Translations under genes and position numbers: made by a program | DNA from: an uncultured Lachnospiraceae bacterium | GTDB lineage: Bacteria; Bacillota; Clostridia; Lachnospirales; Lachnospiraceae | Length of the DNA stretch: 64,000 nucleotides | Direction of reading: 5' to 3' | NCBI GenBank assembly: GCA_947164865.1 | Contig: CAMUYA010000007.1 | Location: 1-64,000 of the forward strand | Shown here: piece after piece, positions 1-8,441 of the stretch | Layout: each line of letters starts with the position of its first letter | How positions within the stretch are numbered: position 1 is the stretch's first letter | Notes under the pieces: generated by a model | What the model was told of the DNA's origin: nothing | Database searches by the model: none | What the model saw: the letters and a program-made list of their open reading frames with translations, nothing else

Positions 1-83
1 AAGCAGTAGCAAAAGCAAACGCAAAACTGGATGCCGCCTATGCTTTACTTAAAGCGAATGGTATTCCGATTCCGGAAGAATGA
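1..83 (+). CDS. C-terminal end of an upstream gene (partial)
   Basis: An open frame enters from the left edge with codons starting at position 3 and ends at the TGA at 81-83. It gives the last 26 residues of a protein, rich in Ala and Lys and ending PIPEE. A perfect intrinsic terminator follows at once, which supports a real gene end. There is too little sequence to name a family. Confidence 0.6.
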   Translation, partial: AVAKANAKLDAAYALLKANGIPIPEE

Positions 84-91
84 TTATGTTT

Positions 92-132
92 AGAAGAGAG
101 CGAGAGAGCGATTGTTCGCTCTCTTCTTTTTT
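92..132 (+). terminator. Intrinsic terminator of the upstream partial gene
   Basis: A perfect 12-bp stem pairs 92-103 with 116-127 around a 12-nt loop and runs directly into a T tract (127-132). It lies 9 nt after the stop codon of the partial gene. Confidence 0.9.
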
Positions 133-148
133 CCGGCAACATGTCACA

Positions 149-177
149 TTGACTAAAGTGGGAGCCGAGGGTATGAT
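149..177 (+). promoter_or_regulatory. Sigma-A-type promoter of the beta-helix lipoprotein gene
   Basis: TTGACT (149-154) and TATGAT (172-177) are separated by exactly 17 nt, each one mismatch from consensus. Transcription would start near 184, giving a leader of about 80 nt before the ATG at 263. Confidence 0.75.
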
Positions 178-262
178 ATTTATTAAGTTTACCTTATCTG
201 AGGATCGAACTCTTCAGGAGTTTATTTTTTAAGCTATTTAGATGGCAGTAAGAGGAATAAAA

Positions 263-1489
263 ATGAGAGATTTAAAAAGAAATAACATTGCAAGAGTACT
301 GGGAGGAATGATACTTCCCGCAATACTGCTCCTGGGTGGCTGTACATTTGGAAATAAGCCGGCCGGCCCGATCAATCCCAAACATGATGATGAGGACACC
401 CCCGTTGTGGAGACCGAAAAGCCCGATAATCCGGATGATCCGGCGCCGATCGATTTACCCAAGCTGGATCCTTCTGATCCAGGAATTGATCCCAACAGTC
501 CGGAGGAAGATCCGACATCCCCTGCAATCCCTCTTCCTGATGGAATTCTCCCTGGTCTGCCGGGTGAAGATGATTCGGAATACGGAAGCGAGATAGTGGT
601 TGGCGGAAGCACCATGCAGGAGCTTATCGATTCCATAAAGCCTAACTGTGAGCTCGTTTTCGAGGACGGAAAAACCTGCGTTTCGGATTATGTTGAAGAA
701 CTGATCGAGAACGACGAATACAATCATGTATATGTTCATGATATGGAGGAATTAATTGATGCCATAGCTCCCAATACCACGATAACGATCGAAGGTGGCG
801 AGCACAATCTCAGCGATTATCTCACCGAAATCTGGAATGAGTACGGAGAATCATGGAATGATACTCACGAGTATGTGCAGCTTGAGGAAGTGTTCGACGG
901 AGTTCAGATGTCAATCCAAAAGGTCAGCAACCTTACAATAAAAGGTGTTGATCCCCGCAGAGTCGAGCATAACGGGGATGTTGACACCGGAATACCGGGA
1001 AATAATGTAGAAACCTCGATAGTGATCGACCCGAGGTATGCGGCAATACTCACATTTAATTATTGCTCAAACATAACGATCGCAGATCTCAAGCTCGGAC
1101 ACACGGAAAGAGGCGAGTGTGTAGGCAATGTCTGTGATTTTTATATGACCAGAGGCATTGTATTCGCAAACACGGATATCTACGGATGCGGTGTTTACGG
1201 AATAGGGATGGAATATGACAGCGGCGATCTGTGTGTATTCGACAGCAATATCCATGACTGTTACTACGGTCCAATAGAAACATACGATGCAGTCGGAAGA
1301 AATATGCTGATAAGCAGCTACCTGATAGATTCCAACGGAAGCGGTAATTTCTGGCTCTATGATGACATTTCATCCCTCTATCTCTATAAGTGCAAACTGG
1401 GGATGTGGGAATCGGAGGAATATGAAAACAATGATGCTGTTACATACGAGTGCGAGTGGAGCGAGGAAAGACCGCAGTATGAGTACTAG
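263..1489 (+). CDS. Lipoprotein with Pro/Asp-rich stalk and right-handed beta-helix domain
   Basis: This is a secreted lipoprotein of 408 residues. The start is taken at 263 because AAGAGGA lies just upstream at 249-255; an in-frame ATG at 242 has no such site. A signal peptide ends in a lipobox with C27. Residues 28 to about 95 form a Pro/Asp/Glu-rich stalk that probably crosses the cell wall. Two related units of about 43 residues follow, starting near M118 and M161 and both containing ELID and SDY. The C-terminal half repeats N-[IL]-T-I and asparagine-ladder motifs like pectate-lyase-type parallel beta-helices (carbohydrate binding or cleavage). No catalytic set is identifiable, so the substrate is unknown. 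It is monocistronic between a promoter and a terminator. Confidence 0.7.
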   Translation: MRDLKRNNIARVLGGMILPAILLLGGCTFGNKPAGPINPKHDDEDTPVVETEKPDNPDDPAPIDLPKLDPSDPGIDPNSPEEDPTSPAIPLPDGILPGLPGEDDSEYGSEIVVGGSTMQELIDSIKPNCELVFEDGKTCVSDYVEELIENDEYNHVYVHDMEELIDAIAPNTTITIEGGEHNLSDYLTEIWNEYGESWNDTHEYVQLEEVFDGVQMSIQKVSNLTIKGVDPRRVEHNGDVDTGIPGNNVETSIVIDPRYAAILTFNYCSNITIADLKLGHTERGECVGNVCDFYMTRGIVFANTDIYGCGVYGIGMEYDSGDLCVFDSNIHDCYYGPIETYDAVGRNMLISSYLIDSNGSGNFWLYDDISSLYLYKCKLGMWESEEYENNDAVTYECEWSEERPQYEY

Positions 1490-1565
1490 TGTATCGACAT
1501 ATTGATATTTAAACTTACTCCCTTGCCCCGAGCATTAAAGCTCAGGGTAGAGGGATAGCAAGTAC

Positions 1566-1593
1566 GACCCTCCAAACTTGGAGGGTCTTTTTT
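1566..1593 (+). terminator. Intrinsic terminator after the beta-helix lipoprotein
   Basis: An 8-bp perfect stem (1566-1573 with 1580-1587), a 6-nt loop and a T tract (1588-1593). A weaker imperfect GC stem lies just before it at about 1522-1555. Confidence 0.9.
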
Positions 1594-1605
1594 AAACAGG
1601 TCCTC

Positions 1606-1634
1606 TTGAGTTTATACCGCTATAGCGGTATGAT
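1606..1634 (+). promoter_or_regulatory. Promoter with palindromic operator nested between -35 and -10
   Basis: TTGAGT (1606-1611) and TATGAT (1629-1634) are 17 nt apart. The spacer and the first bases of the -10 box are a perfect 18-bp palindrome at 1614-1631 (ATACCGCTATAGCGGTAT). A dimeric regulator bound there would block RNA polymerase. The next gene encodes an XRE-type HTH protein, so autorepression is the simplest reading (inference). Confidence 0.75.
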
Positions 1635-1653
1635 AAATTAGGAGGGTCATTTT

Positions 1654-2052
1654 ATGCATAAATACTTGCTTGACAACAAAATCAGTATAAAGGAACTGTC
1701 TCAGAAAGCGAGTATTCCATACAGTACATTGAACGATATAGTGAATGGGAAAACAGATATCAACAGGGTAAGATACGGGTACATAAAGACGCTCGCAAAG
1801 GCATTGGGACTTTCACTTGAAGAATTTGACAGACTTTTTACGCGAAAAGAAAGCGTAAAGGAGGATTATGAATTCACGATAAATGTGAAAAATAAAAGTT
1901 ATTATCTTGTATGCGAAAATGCCCCGAAGCCGGTATATCTGTGTAAAGTAAACGAATTGAATACGTTTTATATCAACACTATTGCAAAATGGAAATATGA
2001 TGAAATTCAAAGGGAAAAAGCCATGTTCGAATGGAATCCAAAAAAATGCTAA
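1654..2052 (+). CDS. Small XRE-family helix-turn-helix regulator
   Basis: A 132-residue protein. Residues about 5-60 form a Cro/C1-type HTH: KELSQKASIPYSTLNDIVNG is the helix-turn-helix core, followed by the ALGLSLEEFDRLF closing helix typical of the family. Residues 65-132 are a basic, beta-rich tail of unknown role that may bind a ligand or partner. The ribosome binding site AGGAGGG (1640-1646) is near perfect. The gene stands alone, with its probable operator in its own promoter. It could be an autoregulated repressor with distant targets or an antitoxin-like protein; no toxin gene lies beside it. Confidence 0.8.
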   Translation: MHKYLLDNKISIKELSQKASIPYSTLNDIVNGKTDINRVRYGYIKTLAKALGLSLEEFDRLFTRKESVKEDYEFTINVKNKSYYLVCENAPKPVYLCKVNELNTFYINTIAKWKYDEIQREKAMFEWNPKKC

Positions 2053-2068
2053 ATAAGCTTTATTTCTT

Positions 2069-2097
2069 TTGACATTCAGCGCGTTTCGTGGCAAAAT
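2069..2097 (+). promoter_or_regulatory. Promoter of ileS
   Basis: A perfect TTGACA (2069-2074), a 17-nt spacer and CAAAAT (2092-2097, four of six matches). The start site would be near 2104, leaving a leader of only about 45 nt, so there is no room for a T-box here. Confidence 0.6.
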
Positions 2098-2148
2098 TAA
2101 TAAGATAACGTGAAATAAATCCAATCAGACTCATTCGGAGGAAAACAG

Positions 2149-5100
2149 ATGTACAAACAGGTTTCAACTGACCTTAATTTCGTTGACAGAGAGAAAGAAG
2201 TCGAGAAATTCTGGCGAGACAATGATATTTTCAAAAAGAGTATCGACATCCGCGAAGGATGTCCTACATACACCTTCTATGACGGACCGCCGACCGCTAA
2301 CGGAAAGCCCCACATAGGCCATGTTGAGACACGTACCATTAAGGACATGATCCCGAGATACCGCACCATGAAGGGCTACAAGGTGCCCAGAAAGGCCGGA
2401 TGGGATACCCACGGACTTCCCGTAGAGCTCGAAGTGGAAAAGCTCTTAGGCCTTGACGGCAAGGAGCAGATCGAGAGCTACGGCCTCGATCCCTTTATCA
2501 GCAAGTGTAAGGAATCCGTATGGAAATATAAGGGAATGTGGGAGGATTTCTCCGCAACCGTTGGCTTCTGGGCCGACATGGACGATCCCTACGTTACCTA
2601 TGACGATAATTTCATCGAGTCCGAATGGTGGGCTCTTAAGACTATCTGGGACAAAGGCCTTCTCTATAAGGGCTTTAAGATCGTGCCCTACTGCCCCCGC
2701 TGCGGCACCCCTCTTTCTTCACACGAGGTTGCCCAGGGCTATAAGACATTAAAGGAGCGCACGGCTGTTGTCCGCTTCAAGATAAAAGGTGAGGATGCAT
2801 ACTTCCTTGCATGGACCACCACACCATGGACTCTTGCTTCCAACATCGCACTCTGTGTAAATCCCGATGAGACTTATGCGAGAGTAAAGGCGGCCGACGG
2901 ATACACATATATCCTCGCAAAGGCACTCCTTGACCAGGTGCTGGGGCAGATCGAGAGAGAAGAGGAAACTCCCGCTTACGAGATACTCGAAGAATACAAA
3001 GGAACGGAGCTTGAGTACAAAGAGTACGAGCCCCTTTATCAGTGCGCCGCAGATGTAGCTGCAAAGCAGAATAAGAAAGCCTTCTTCATCTACTGCGACA
3101 ATTACGTTACCATGGAAGACGGTACCGGAATCGTACACATAGCTCCCGCCTTCGGTGAAGACGACGCGAGAGTGGGCAGAAAATATGATGCCCCCTTCGT
3201 TCAGATGGTGGACGAGCATGGTGTCATGAAGCCCGAGACTCCTTTTGCGGGAATGCGCGCAAAGCCCACCCAGAAGGAGATCGATGCCGGTGCGATAAAC
3301 TGTGATCCCGAGGTGTTAAAGGAATTATCCGGAAGAGGGCTTCTTTTCAGCGCACCCAAGGTTGAGCACGATTATCCCCACTGCTGGAGATGTTCAACAC
3401 CGCTTCTTTACTATGCAAGAGAGTCATGGTTCATCAAGATGACCGCAGTAAAGGACGATCTTGTGGCAAACAACAAGACAGTCAACTGGATCCCCGCATC
3501 CATCGGAGAAGGAAGATTCGGAAACTGGCTTGAGAATATTCAGGACTGGGGCGTATCCCGTAACCGTTACTGGGGTACTCCTTTAAATATATGGGAGTGT
3601 GAGAGCTGCAAGCATCAGGTGGCTATCGGCTCACGCAAGGAGCTTGCTGAGTTTGCGGGAAATCCCGATGCAGAGAAAGTCGAGCTTCACCGCCCTTACA
3701 TCGACGAAGTCACCTTCAAATGCACCGAATGCGGCGGCACCATGAAGCGTGTGCCCGAGGTTATCGACTGCTGGTTTGATTCCGGCGCAATGCCTTTTGC
3801 GCAGCATCATTATCCTTTTGAGAATAAAGAATTATTTGAGTCCCAGTTCCCCGCAGCATTTATTTCCGAGGCAGTGGATCAGACAAGAGGATGGTTCTAC
3901 TCACTGATGGCGGAGAGCACACTACTGTTCAATAAATCACCCTACGAAAATGTCATCGTCCTCGGCCTCGTTCTCGATGAGAACGGCGAGAAGATGAGTA
4001 AATCCAAGGGAAATGCGGTTGATCCTTTCGATGCACTTGCTACATACGGCGCGGATGCGATCAGATGGTACTTCTACACTTCCGCAGCACCCTGGCTTCC
4101 CAAGAGATTCTCGGGTGAGACCGTGCGCGAAGGCCAGAGAAAGTTCATGGGAACTTTATGGAACACATATGCGTTCTTTGTGCTCTATGCGAATATAGAC
4201 AATTTTGATGCAACGAAGTACACCCTTGATTACGACAAGCTCTCCGTAATGGATAAATGGGTCCTTTCAAGACTCAATTCCGCGGTGGGAGCAGTTGATA
4301 ATTATCTTGAAAATTACAAGATCCCCGAGGCAGGCGCAGTGCTGGAGAAGTTCGTGGACGACCTTTCCAACTGGTACGTACGCCGCAGCCGTGAGAGATT
4401 CTGGGCAAAGGGAATGGAGCAGGATAAGATCAATGCATACATGACCCTTTATACAGCGCTTGTTACTATCTCAAAGGCAGCGGCGCCCATGATCCCCTTC
4501 ATGACCGAGGATATTTACCAGAACCTTGTGCGAAGCATTGATAAGAGCGCACCGGAATCGATCCACCTCTGCGATTATCCCGAGGTAAACAAGGCGTTCA
4601 TAGATGAAAACCTTGAGAAATCCATGGATGAAGTGCTTGATGCGGTTGTAATGGGACGTGCAGCAAGAAATGCCGCAGCCATCAAGAACCGTCAGCCTAT
4701 CAGCCGCATGTATATCAAGAATGCGGATGAGAACGCCAAGCCCCTCGAGAATTTCTACACCGAGATCATCCGCGACGAACTCAATGTTAAAGAAGTCGTT
4801 TATGCCGATGATGTAAGAGACTTCACCACATACACATTCAAGCCTCAGCTCCGCACCGTGGGACCTAAGTACGGAAAGCAGCTCGGCGGTATAAAGAACA
4901 CGCTTGCTTCGCTTGACGGAAACAAGGCGATGGATGAGCTCAATGAAAAGGGGCAGATCACATTTGATGTGGATGGAACATCCGTAGAGCTCACCAAGGA
5001 TGACCTTCTTATCGAGATGACTCAGAAGGAAGGATATGTATCGCAGGAGGACAACAAGCTTATAGTTGTGCTGGATACGAATCTCACCGAGGAACTTATC

Positions 5101-5352
5101 GAGGAAGGATTTGCCGCAGAGCTTGTATCAAAGATCCAGACCATGCGTAAGGAAGCTGATTTCCAGGTTACCGATCATATCCGCGTATCACTCAACGGAA
5201 ACGAGAAGCTTTCGGGCATCGCGGAGCGTAACAATGCGTCAATTTCCGGTAAAGTTCTGGCAAACGAGATCACTTCAGGCAAGGACTTCAAGGTGTCCAA
5301 GGAGTGGGATATCAATGGGGAGAAGGTTACTATCTCTATAGAGGTAGTCTAA
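2149..5352 (+). CDS. ileS: Isoleucyl-tRNA synthetase, long form
   Basis: A class I aminoacyl-tRNA synthetase that charges tRNA-Ile in the cytoplasm. Signature motifs are HIGH at residues 55-58 in PPTANGKPHIGH and KMSKS at 615-619. The CP1 editing insertion lies roughly between residues 200 and 410, zinc-type CxxC pairs are visible (YCPRCG, CESC, CTEC), and an anticodon-binding domain follows residue 690. At 1067 residues it is longer than the E. coli type (about 940), matching the eukaryote-like IleS2 class often tied to low mupirocin sensitivity; that resistance is an inference. The ribosome site is CGGAGG, with its own promoter upstream. Confidence 0.97.
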   Translation: MYKQVSTDLNFVDREKEVEKFWRDNDIFKKSIDIREGCPTYTFYDGPPTANGKPHIGHVETRTIKDMIPRYRTMKGYKVPRKAGWDTHGLPVELEVEKLLGLDGKEQIESYGLDPFISKCKESVWKYKGMWEDFSATVGFWADMDDPYVTYDDNFIESEWWALKTIWDKGLLYKGFKIVPYCPRCGTPLSSHEVAQGYKTLKERTAVVRFKIKGEDAYFLAWTTTPWTLASNIALCVNPDETYARVKAADGYTYILAKALLDQVLGQIEREEETPAYEILEEYKGTELEYKEYEPLYQCAADVAAKQNKKAFFIYCDNYVTMEDGTGIVHIAPAFGEDDARVGRKYDAPFVQMVDEHGVMKPETPFAGMRAKPTQKEIDAGAINCDPEVLKELSGRGLLFSAPKVEHDYPHCWRCSTPLLYYARESWFIKMTAVKDDLVANNKTVNWIPASIGEGRFGNWLENIQDWGVSRNRYWGTPLNIWECESCKHQVAIGSRKELAEFAGNPDAEKVELHRPYIDEVTFKCTECGGTMKRVPEVIDCWFDSGAMPFAQHHYPFENKELFESQFPAAFISEAVDQTRGWFYSLMAESTLLFNKSPYENVIVLGLVLDENGEKMSKSKGNAVDPFDALATYGADAIRWYFYTSAAPWLPKRFSGETVREGQRKFMGTLWNTYAFFVLYANIDNFDATKYTLDYDKLSVMDKWVLSRLNSAVGAVDNYLENYKIPEAGAVLEKFVDDLSNWYVRRSRERFWAKGMEQDKINAYMTLYTALVTISKAAAPMIPFMTEDIYQNLVRSIDKSAPESIHLCDYPEVNKAFIDENLEKSMDEVLDAVVMGRAARNAAAIKNRQPISRMYIKNADENAKPLENFYTEIIRDELNVKEVVYADDVRDFTTYTFKPQLRTVGPKYGKQLGGIKNTLASLDGNKAMDELNEKGQITFDVDGTSVELTKDDLLIEMTQKEGYVSQEDNKLIVVLDTNLTEELIEEGFAAELVSKIQTMRKEADFQVTDHIRVSLNGNEKLSGIAERNNASISGKVLANEITSGKDFKVSKEWDINGEKVTISIEVV

Positions 5353-5369
5353 TTAAGTGACGTCCCAGC

Positions 5370-5502
5370 CGATTATAGTTCCAACGCGCACGTCGCTCTC
5401 GCTGCATATCGTAACGTAGCAGTACTAGCTTCGACCTGCGCTGCGCTTGTTCTCAGCAAGTGCTGACGTTACTACATGGTGCGCTTATGGAAGCTATAAT
5501 CG
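5370..5502. repeat. Nested inverted repeat between ileS and glgP
   Basis: The outer arms 5370-5391 and 5479-5502 are complementary with small bulges (CGATTATAG/CTATAATCG, then TTCCA/TGGAA, then GCGCAC/GTGCGC). An inner pair 5411-5421 and 5461-5472 (GTAACGT..AGCA) adds 11 bp with one bulge, and a small CTTG/CAAG hairpin sits at the tip. No T tract follows, so it is not a plain terminator. It resembles the larger element after glgP in style (CGCTCTCGCT-like core) but not in stem sequence. Confidence 0.7.
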
Positions 5503-5541
5503 TCTGAGCCTGACTTGAATAGTTTTTATACAGGTTTATTG

Positions 5542-5597
5542 CCGCATGCGGTAAGAAACCGTCACTAGGATAAATATATATATTTATATCCAGGAGG
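5542..5597 (+). promoter_or_regulatory. Palindromes and ribosome site ahead of glgP
   Basis: A perfect 10-bp palindrome CCGCATGCGG (5542-5551) is followed by an AT-rich self-complementary stretch (about 5567-5590) that ends against the ribosome site AGGAGG (5592-5597). The hairpin could affect initiation, but this is speculative. No convincing promoter was identified in the gap. Confidence 0.35.
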
Positions 5598-5603
5598 TAA
5601 GCC

Positions 5604-8126
5604 ATGAAAAGTACGACCACGACTAAAAAGGTGAAATTCGATAAGGAGCTCTTTAAGAGAAGCGTTCTCTATAATGTTACCACTCTTTATCGAAAGACGA
5701 TTGAGGAAGCAACACCTCAACAGATATTTCAGGCAGTATCTTATGCAATAAAGGATCAGATCATCATGAGCTGGATGGAAACTCAGAAAGCTTATGAAAA
5801 GGAAGATCCCAAGATGGTCTATTACATGTCCATGGAGTTTCTCATGGGACGCGCACTTGGTAATAACCTCATTAATATGCAGGCTTACAAGCCTGTCAAG
5901 GAAGCTTGCAAGGAGCTGGGCCTCGACCTCAATGTGGTAGAGGATCAGGAACCCGATGCAGCGCTTGGAAACGGTGGTCTGGGAAGACTGGCTGCCTGCT
6001 TCCTCGATTCGCTTGCCACTCTCGGATATCCCGCATACGGCTGCGGGATCAGATACCGTTACGGTATGTTCAAGCAGAAGATCGAGGATGGATATCAGGT
6101 AGAAGTTCCCGACAACTGGCTTGCAGACGGCAATCCCTTCGAGCTTCGCCGTCCCGAGTATGCTAAAGAAATCAAGTTCGGCGGATACGTTACGGTAAAG
6201 ACCGATCAGAACGGAAGAAGCGTATTCACTCAGGAAGGATACCAGTCTGTAAGGGCTATTCCTTTTGACCTTCCCATCGTCGGATACGGAAACGGAATCG
6301 TTAACACCCTCAGAATATGGGATGCGGAGCCTATTGAGTGCTTCCAGCTCGATGCCTTCGATCAGGGTGATTATCAGAGATCGGTTGAGCAGTCCAACCT
6401 TGCAAGAAATATCGTCGAGGTTCTCTATCCCAACGACAATCACTATGCGGGCAAGGAACTTCGCTTAAAGCAGCAGTACTTCTTTATCTCCGCATCCGTA
6501 CAGGAAGCGGTTGATAAATATATGAGAAAGCATGATGATATCAGAAAGTTCCACGAAAAGGTTACATTCCAGCTCAACGATACACATCCTACCGTTGCGG
6601 TAGCAGAGCTTATGCGTGTGCTCATGGATGATTATTACCTTACATGGGACGAGGCATGGGAAGTTACCACCAAAACCTGTGCATATACAAATCACACCAT
6701 CATGAGCGAGGCTCTTGAGAAGTGGCCCATCGAGCTTTTCTCAAGGCTTCTTCCCAGAGTATATCAGATAGTTGAAGAGATCAACCGCCGTTTCATCGAG
6801 GACATCAAGGCGAGATATGGCAATACTCCCGGGATCGATGTAAACGAAAAGATCCGCAAGATGGCGATCGTGTACGACGGACAGGTTAAGATGGCACATC
6901 TTGCAATAGTTGCGGGATATTCCGTAAACGGTGTTGCAAGGCTCCATACAGAGATCCTCAAGAAACAGGAACTTCGCGATTTCTACGAGATGTTCCCTGA
7001 GAAGTTCAACAACAAGACCAATGGGATCACCCAGAGGCGTTTCCTGCTTCATGGAAACCAGCTTCTGGCAGACTGGGTTACCGATCACATCGGAAACGAG
7101 TGGATCACCGATCTTCCCACCATCAGCAAGCTTAAGGTCTATGCAGATGATGCGAAGGCTCAGCAGGAATTCATGAACATCAAGTATCAGAATAAGGTGC
7201 GCCTTGCCAAGTATATTCTTGAGCATAACGGAGTAGAGGTCGACCCCAGGTCTATCTTTGACGTGCAGGTAAAGCGCCTGCATGAGTATAAGAGGCAGCT
7301 GCTTAACATACTCCACGTTATGTATCTGTATAACGAATTGAAAGAGCATCCCGATATGGAGTTCTTCCCCCGAACATTCATCTTCGGTGCGAAGGCTGCT
7401 GCGGGATACCGTAATGCAAAGCTTACCATTAAGCTGATCAATTCAGTTGCCGATGTCATCAATAATGATGACTCAATAAACGGAAAGCTTAAAGTTATAT
7501 TTATCGAAAACTATAATGTTTCCAACGCAGAGATTATTTTTGCGGCAGCGGATGTTTCTGAGCAGATATCTACCGCATCCAAGGAGGCTTCCGGAACGGG
7601 TAACATGAAGTTTATGCTGAACGGTGCGCTTACCCTCGGAACCATGGACGGAGCAAATGTTGAGATCGTGGAGGAAGTCGGAAAAGAGAACGCATTCATC
7701 TTTGGCCTTTCCTCCGACGAAGTTATCAATTACGAGAACCACGGCGGATACGATCCGATGCAGATCTTTAATAATGATCCCGATGTAAGAAAGGTTCTCA
7801 CTCAGCTCATAAACGGTACTTACAACCGCGATACGGAGCTCTTCAGACCGCTTTACAACAGCCTTCTGAACACACTTTCTACAGCAAAGGCTGATACTTA
7901 TTTCATCCTTAAGGATTTCAAGCCTTATGCCGAGGCACAGAAGAAGGTTGAGGCAGCATACAGGGATGAGGCATCATGGGCGAAGAGTGCGATGCTGAAT
8001 GTGGCATGCTCCGGAAAGTTCACTTCCGACAGAACCATTCAGGAGTATGTGGATGAGATCTGGCACCTCGATAAGGTGGTGCTTAAGGAAGCAAAGCCGG
8101 CTGCGAAGACTTCATCTTCTAAGTAA
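5604..8126 (+). CDS. glgP: Glycogen/maltodextrin phosphorylase
   Basis: A GT35 phosphorylase of 840 residues that releases glucose-1-phosphate from alpha-1,4-glucans, using pyridoxal phosphate. The PLP lysine is K669 in the EASGTGNMKF motif, followed by the conserved NGALTLGTMDGANVEI stretch. Also seen are ALGNGGLGRLAACFLDS near the N terminus, NDTHP, and KRLHEYKRQ. Length fits the family (about 800-840). It is probably cytoplasmic and used for mobilising glycogen or imported maltodextrin. It stands alone, framed by the two nested inverted-repeat elements; the strong AGGAGG site fixes the start. Confidence 0.96.
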   Translation: MKSTTTTKKVKFDKELFKRSVLYNVTTLYRKTIEEATPQQIFQAVSYAIKDQIIMSWMETQKAYEKEDPKMVYYMSMEFLMGRALGNNLINMQAYKPVKEACKELGLDLNVVEDQEPDAALGNGGLGRLAACFLDSLATLGYPAYGCGIRYRYGMFKQKIEDGYQVEVPDNWLADGNPFELRRPEYAKEIKFGGYVTVKTDQNGRSVFTQEGYQSVRAIPFDLPIVGYGNGIVNTLRIWDAEPIECFQLDAFDQGDYQRSVEQSNLARNIVEVLYPNDNHYAGKELRLKQQYFFISASVQEAVDKYMRKHDDIRKFHEKVTFQLNDTHPTVAVAELMRVLMDDYYLTWDEAWEVTTKTCAYTNHTIMSEALEKWPIELFSRLLPRVYQIVEEINRRFIEDIKARYGNTPGIDVNEKIRKMAIVYDGQVKMAHLAIVAGYSVNGVARLHTEILKKQELRDFYEMFPEKFNNKTNGITQRRFLLHGNQLLADWVTDHIGNEWITDLPTISKLKVYADDAKAQQEFMNIKYQNKVRLAKYILEHNGVEVDPRSIFDVQVKRLHEYKRQLLNILHVMYLYNELKEHPDMEFFPRTFIFGAKAAAGYRNAKLTIKLINSVADVINNDDSINGKLKVIFIENYNVSNAEIIFAAADVSEQISTASKEASGTGNMKFMLNGALTLGTMDGANVEIVEEVGKENAFIFGLSSDEVINYENHGGYDPMQIFNNDPDVRKVLTQLINGTYNRDTELFRPLYNSLLNTLSTAKADTYFILKDFKPYAEAQKKVEAAYRDEASWAKSAMLNVACSGKFTSDRTIQEYVDEIWHLDKVVLKEAKPAAKTSSSK

Positions 8127-8143
8127 TAAATCAACTTAGTCAC

Positions 8144-8410
8144 GCGAGTCCGTATATATGTATGCATCGAGCACCGACTCTCGCTTTACGCTTCGCTCCA
8201 AGTCCCGCACTTGCTTCGCAAGATGCTCGACCTATGGGTCCTCGATGCAAGAGCAGATGCCAGCTGCGTACTTTGCAGCGGCATGAAATTTCGTTATGAA
8301 CCAAAACGAAATTTCATACGAAGTATCTGCGTAGGACGTTTTGTCCTTTAATAAAACGTCCGGTTGGCCTCGGACACATTGCTCTCAGCACAGCATATAT
8401 ACGGACTCGC
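8144..8410. repeat. Large multibranched inverted-repeat element after glgP
   Basis: This fills the 315-bp gap between glgP and the hydratase gene. A perfect 17-bp outer stem (8144-8160 with 8394-8410) encloses a chain of hairpins: GCATCGAG 8164-8171 with 8241-8248; CTTGC/GCAAG 8210-8222; a bulged ATGCC.GCTGC stem about 8257-8284; a perfect 13-bp stem 8283-8295 with 8305-8317; and a perfect 9-bp stem 8334-8342 with 8353-8361. AGAGCA 8250-8255 can pair with 8380-8385. No open frame of note is inside. It could be a structured RNA, a repeat-family insertion or a protein-bound cruciform. Confidence 0.8.
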
Positions 8411-8441
8411 TGATAATAATAAACATAAAGGATATTACAAA

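Noticed and set aside
2053..2148. T-box leader for ileS
   Set aside because: Only about 45 nt lie between the likely start site and the ATG; no T-box motif or antiterminator is present.
5565..6443. 292-codon minus-strand open frame across glgP
   Set aside because: It is antisense to highly conserved phosphorylase codons and has no family features; a codon-bias shadow.
8364..8441. N-terminal extension of the aconitase-family gene from 8364
   Set aside because: It lies inside the inverted-repeat element, has no ribosome site, and AAAGGAT sits correctly before 8442.
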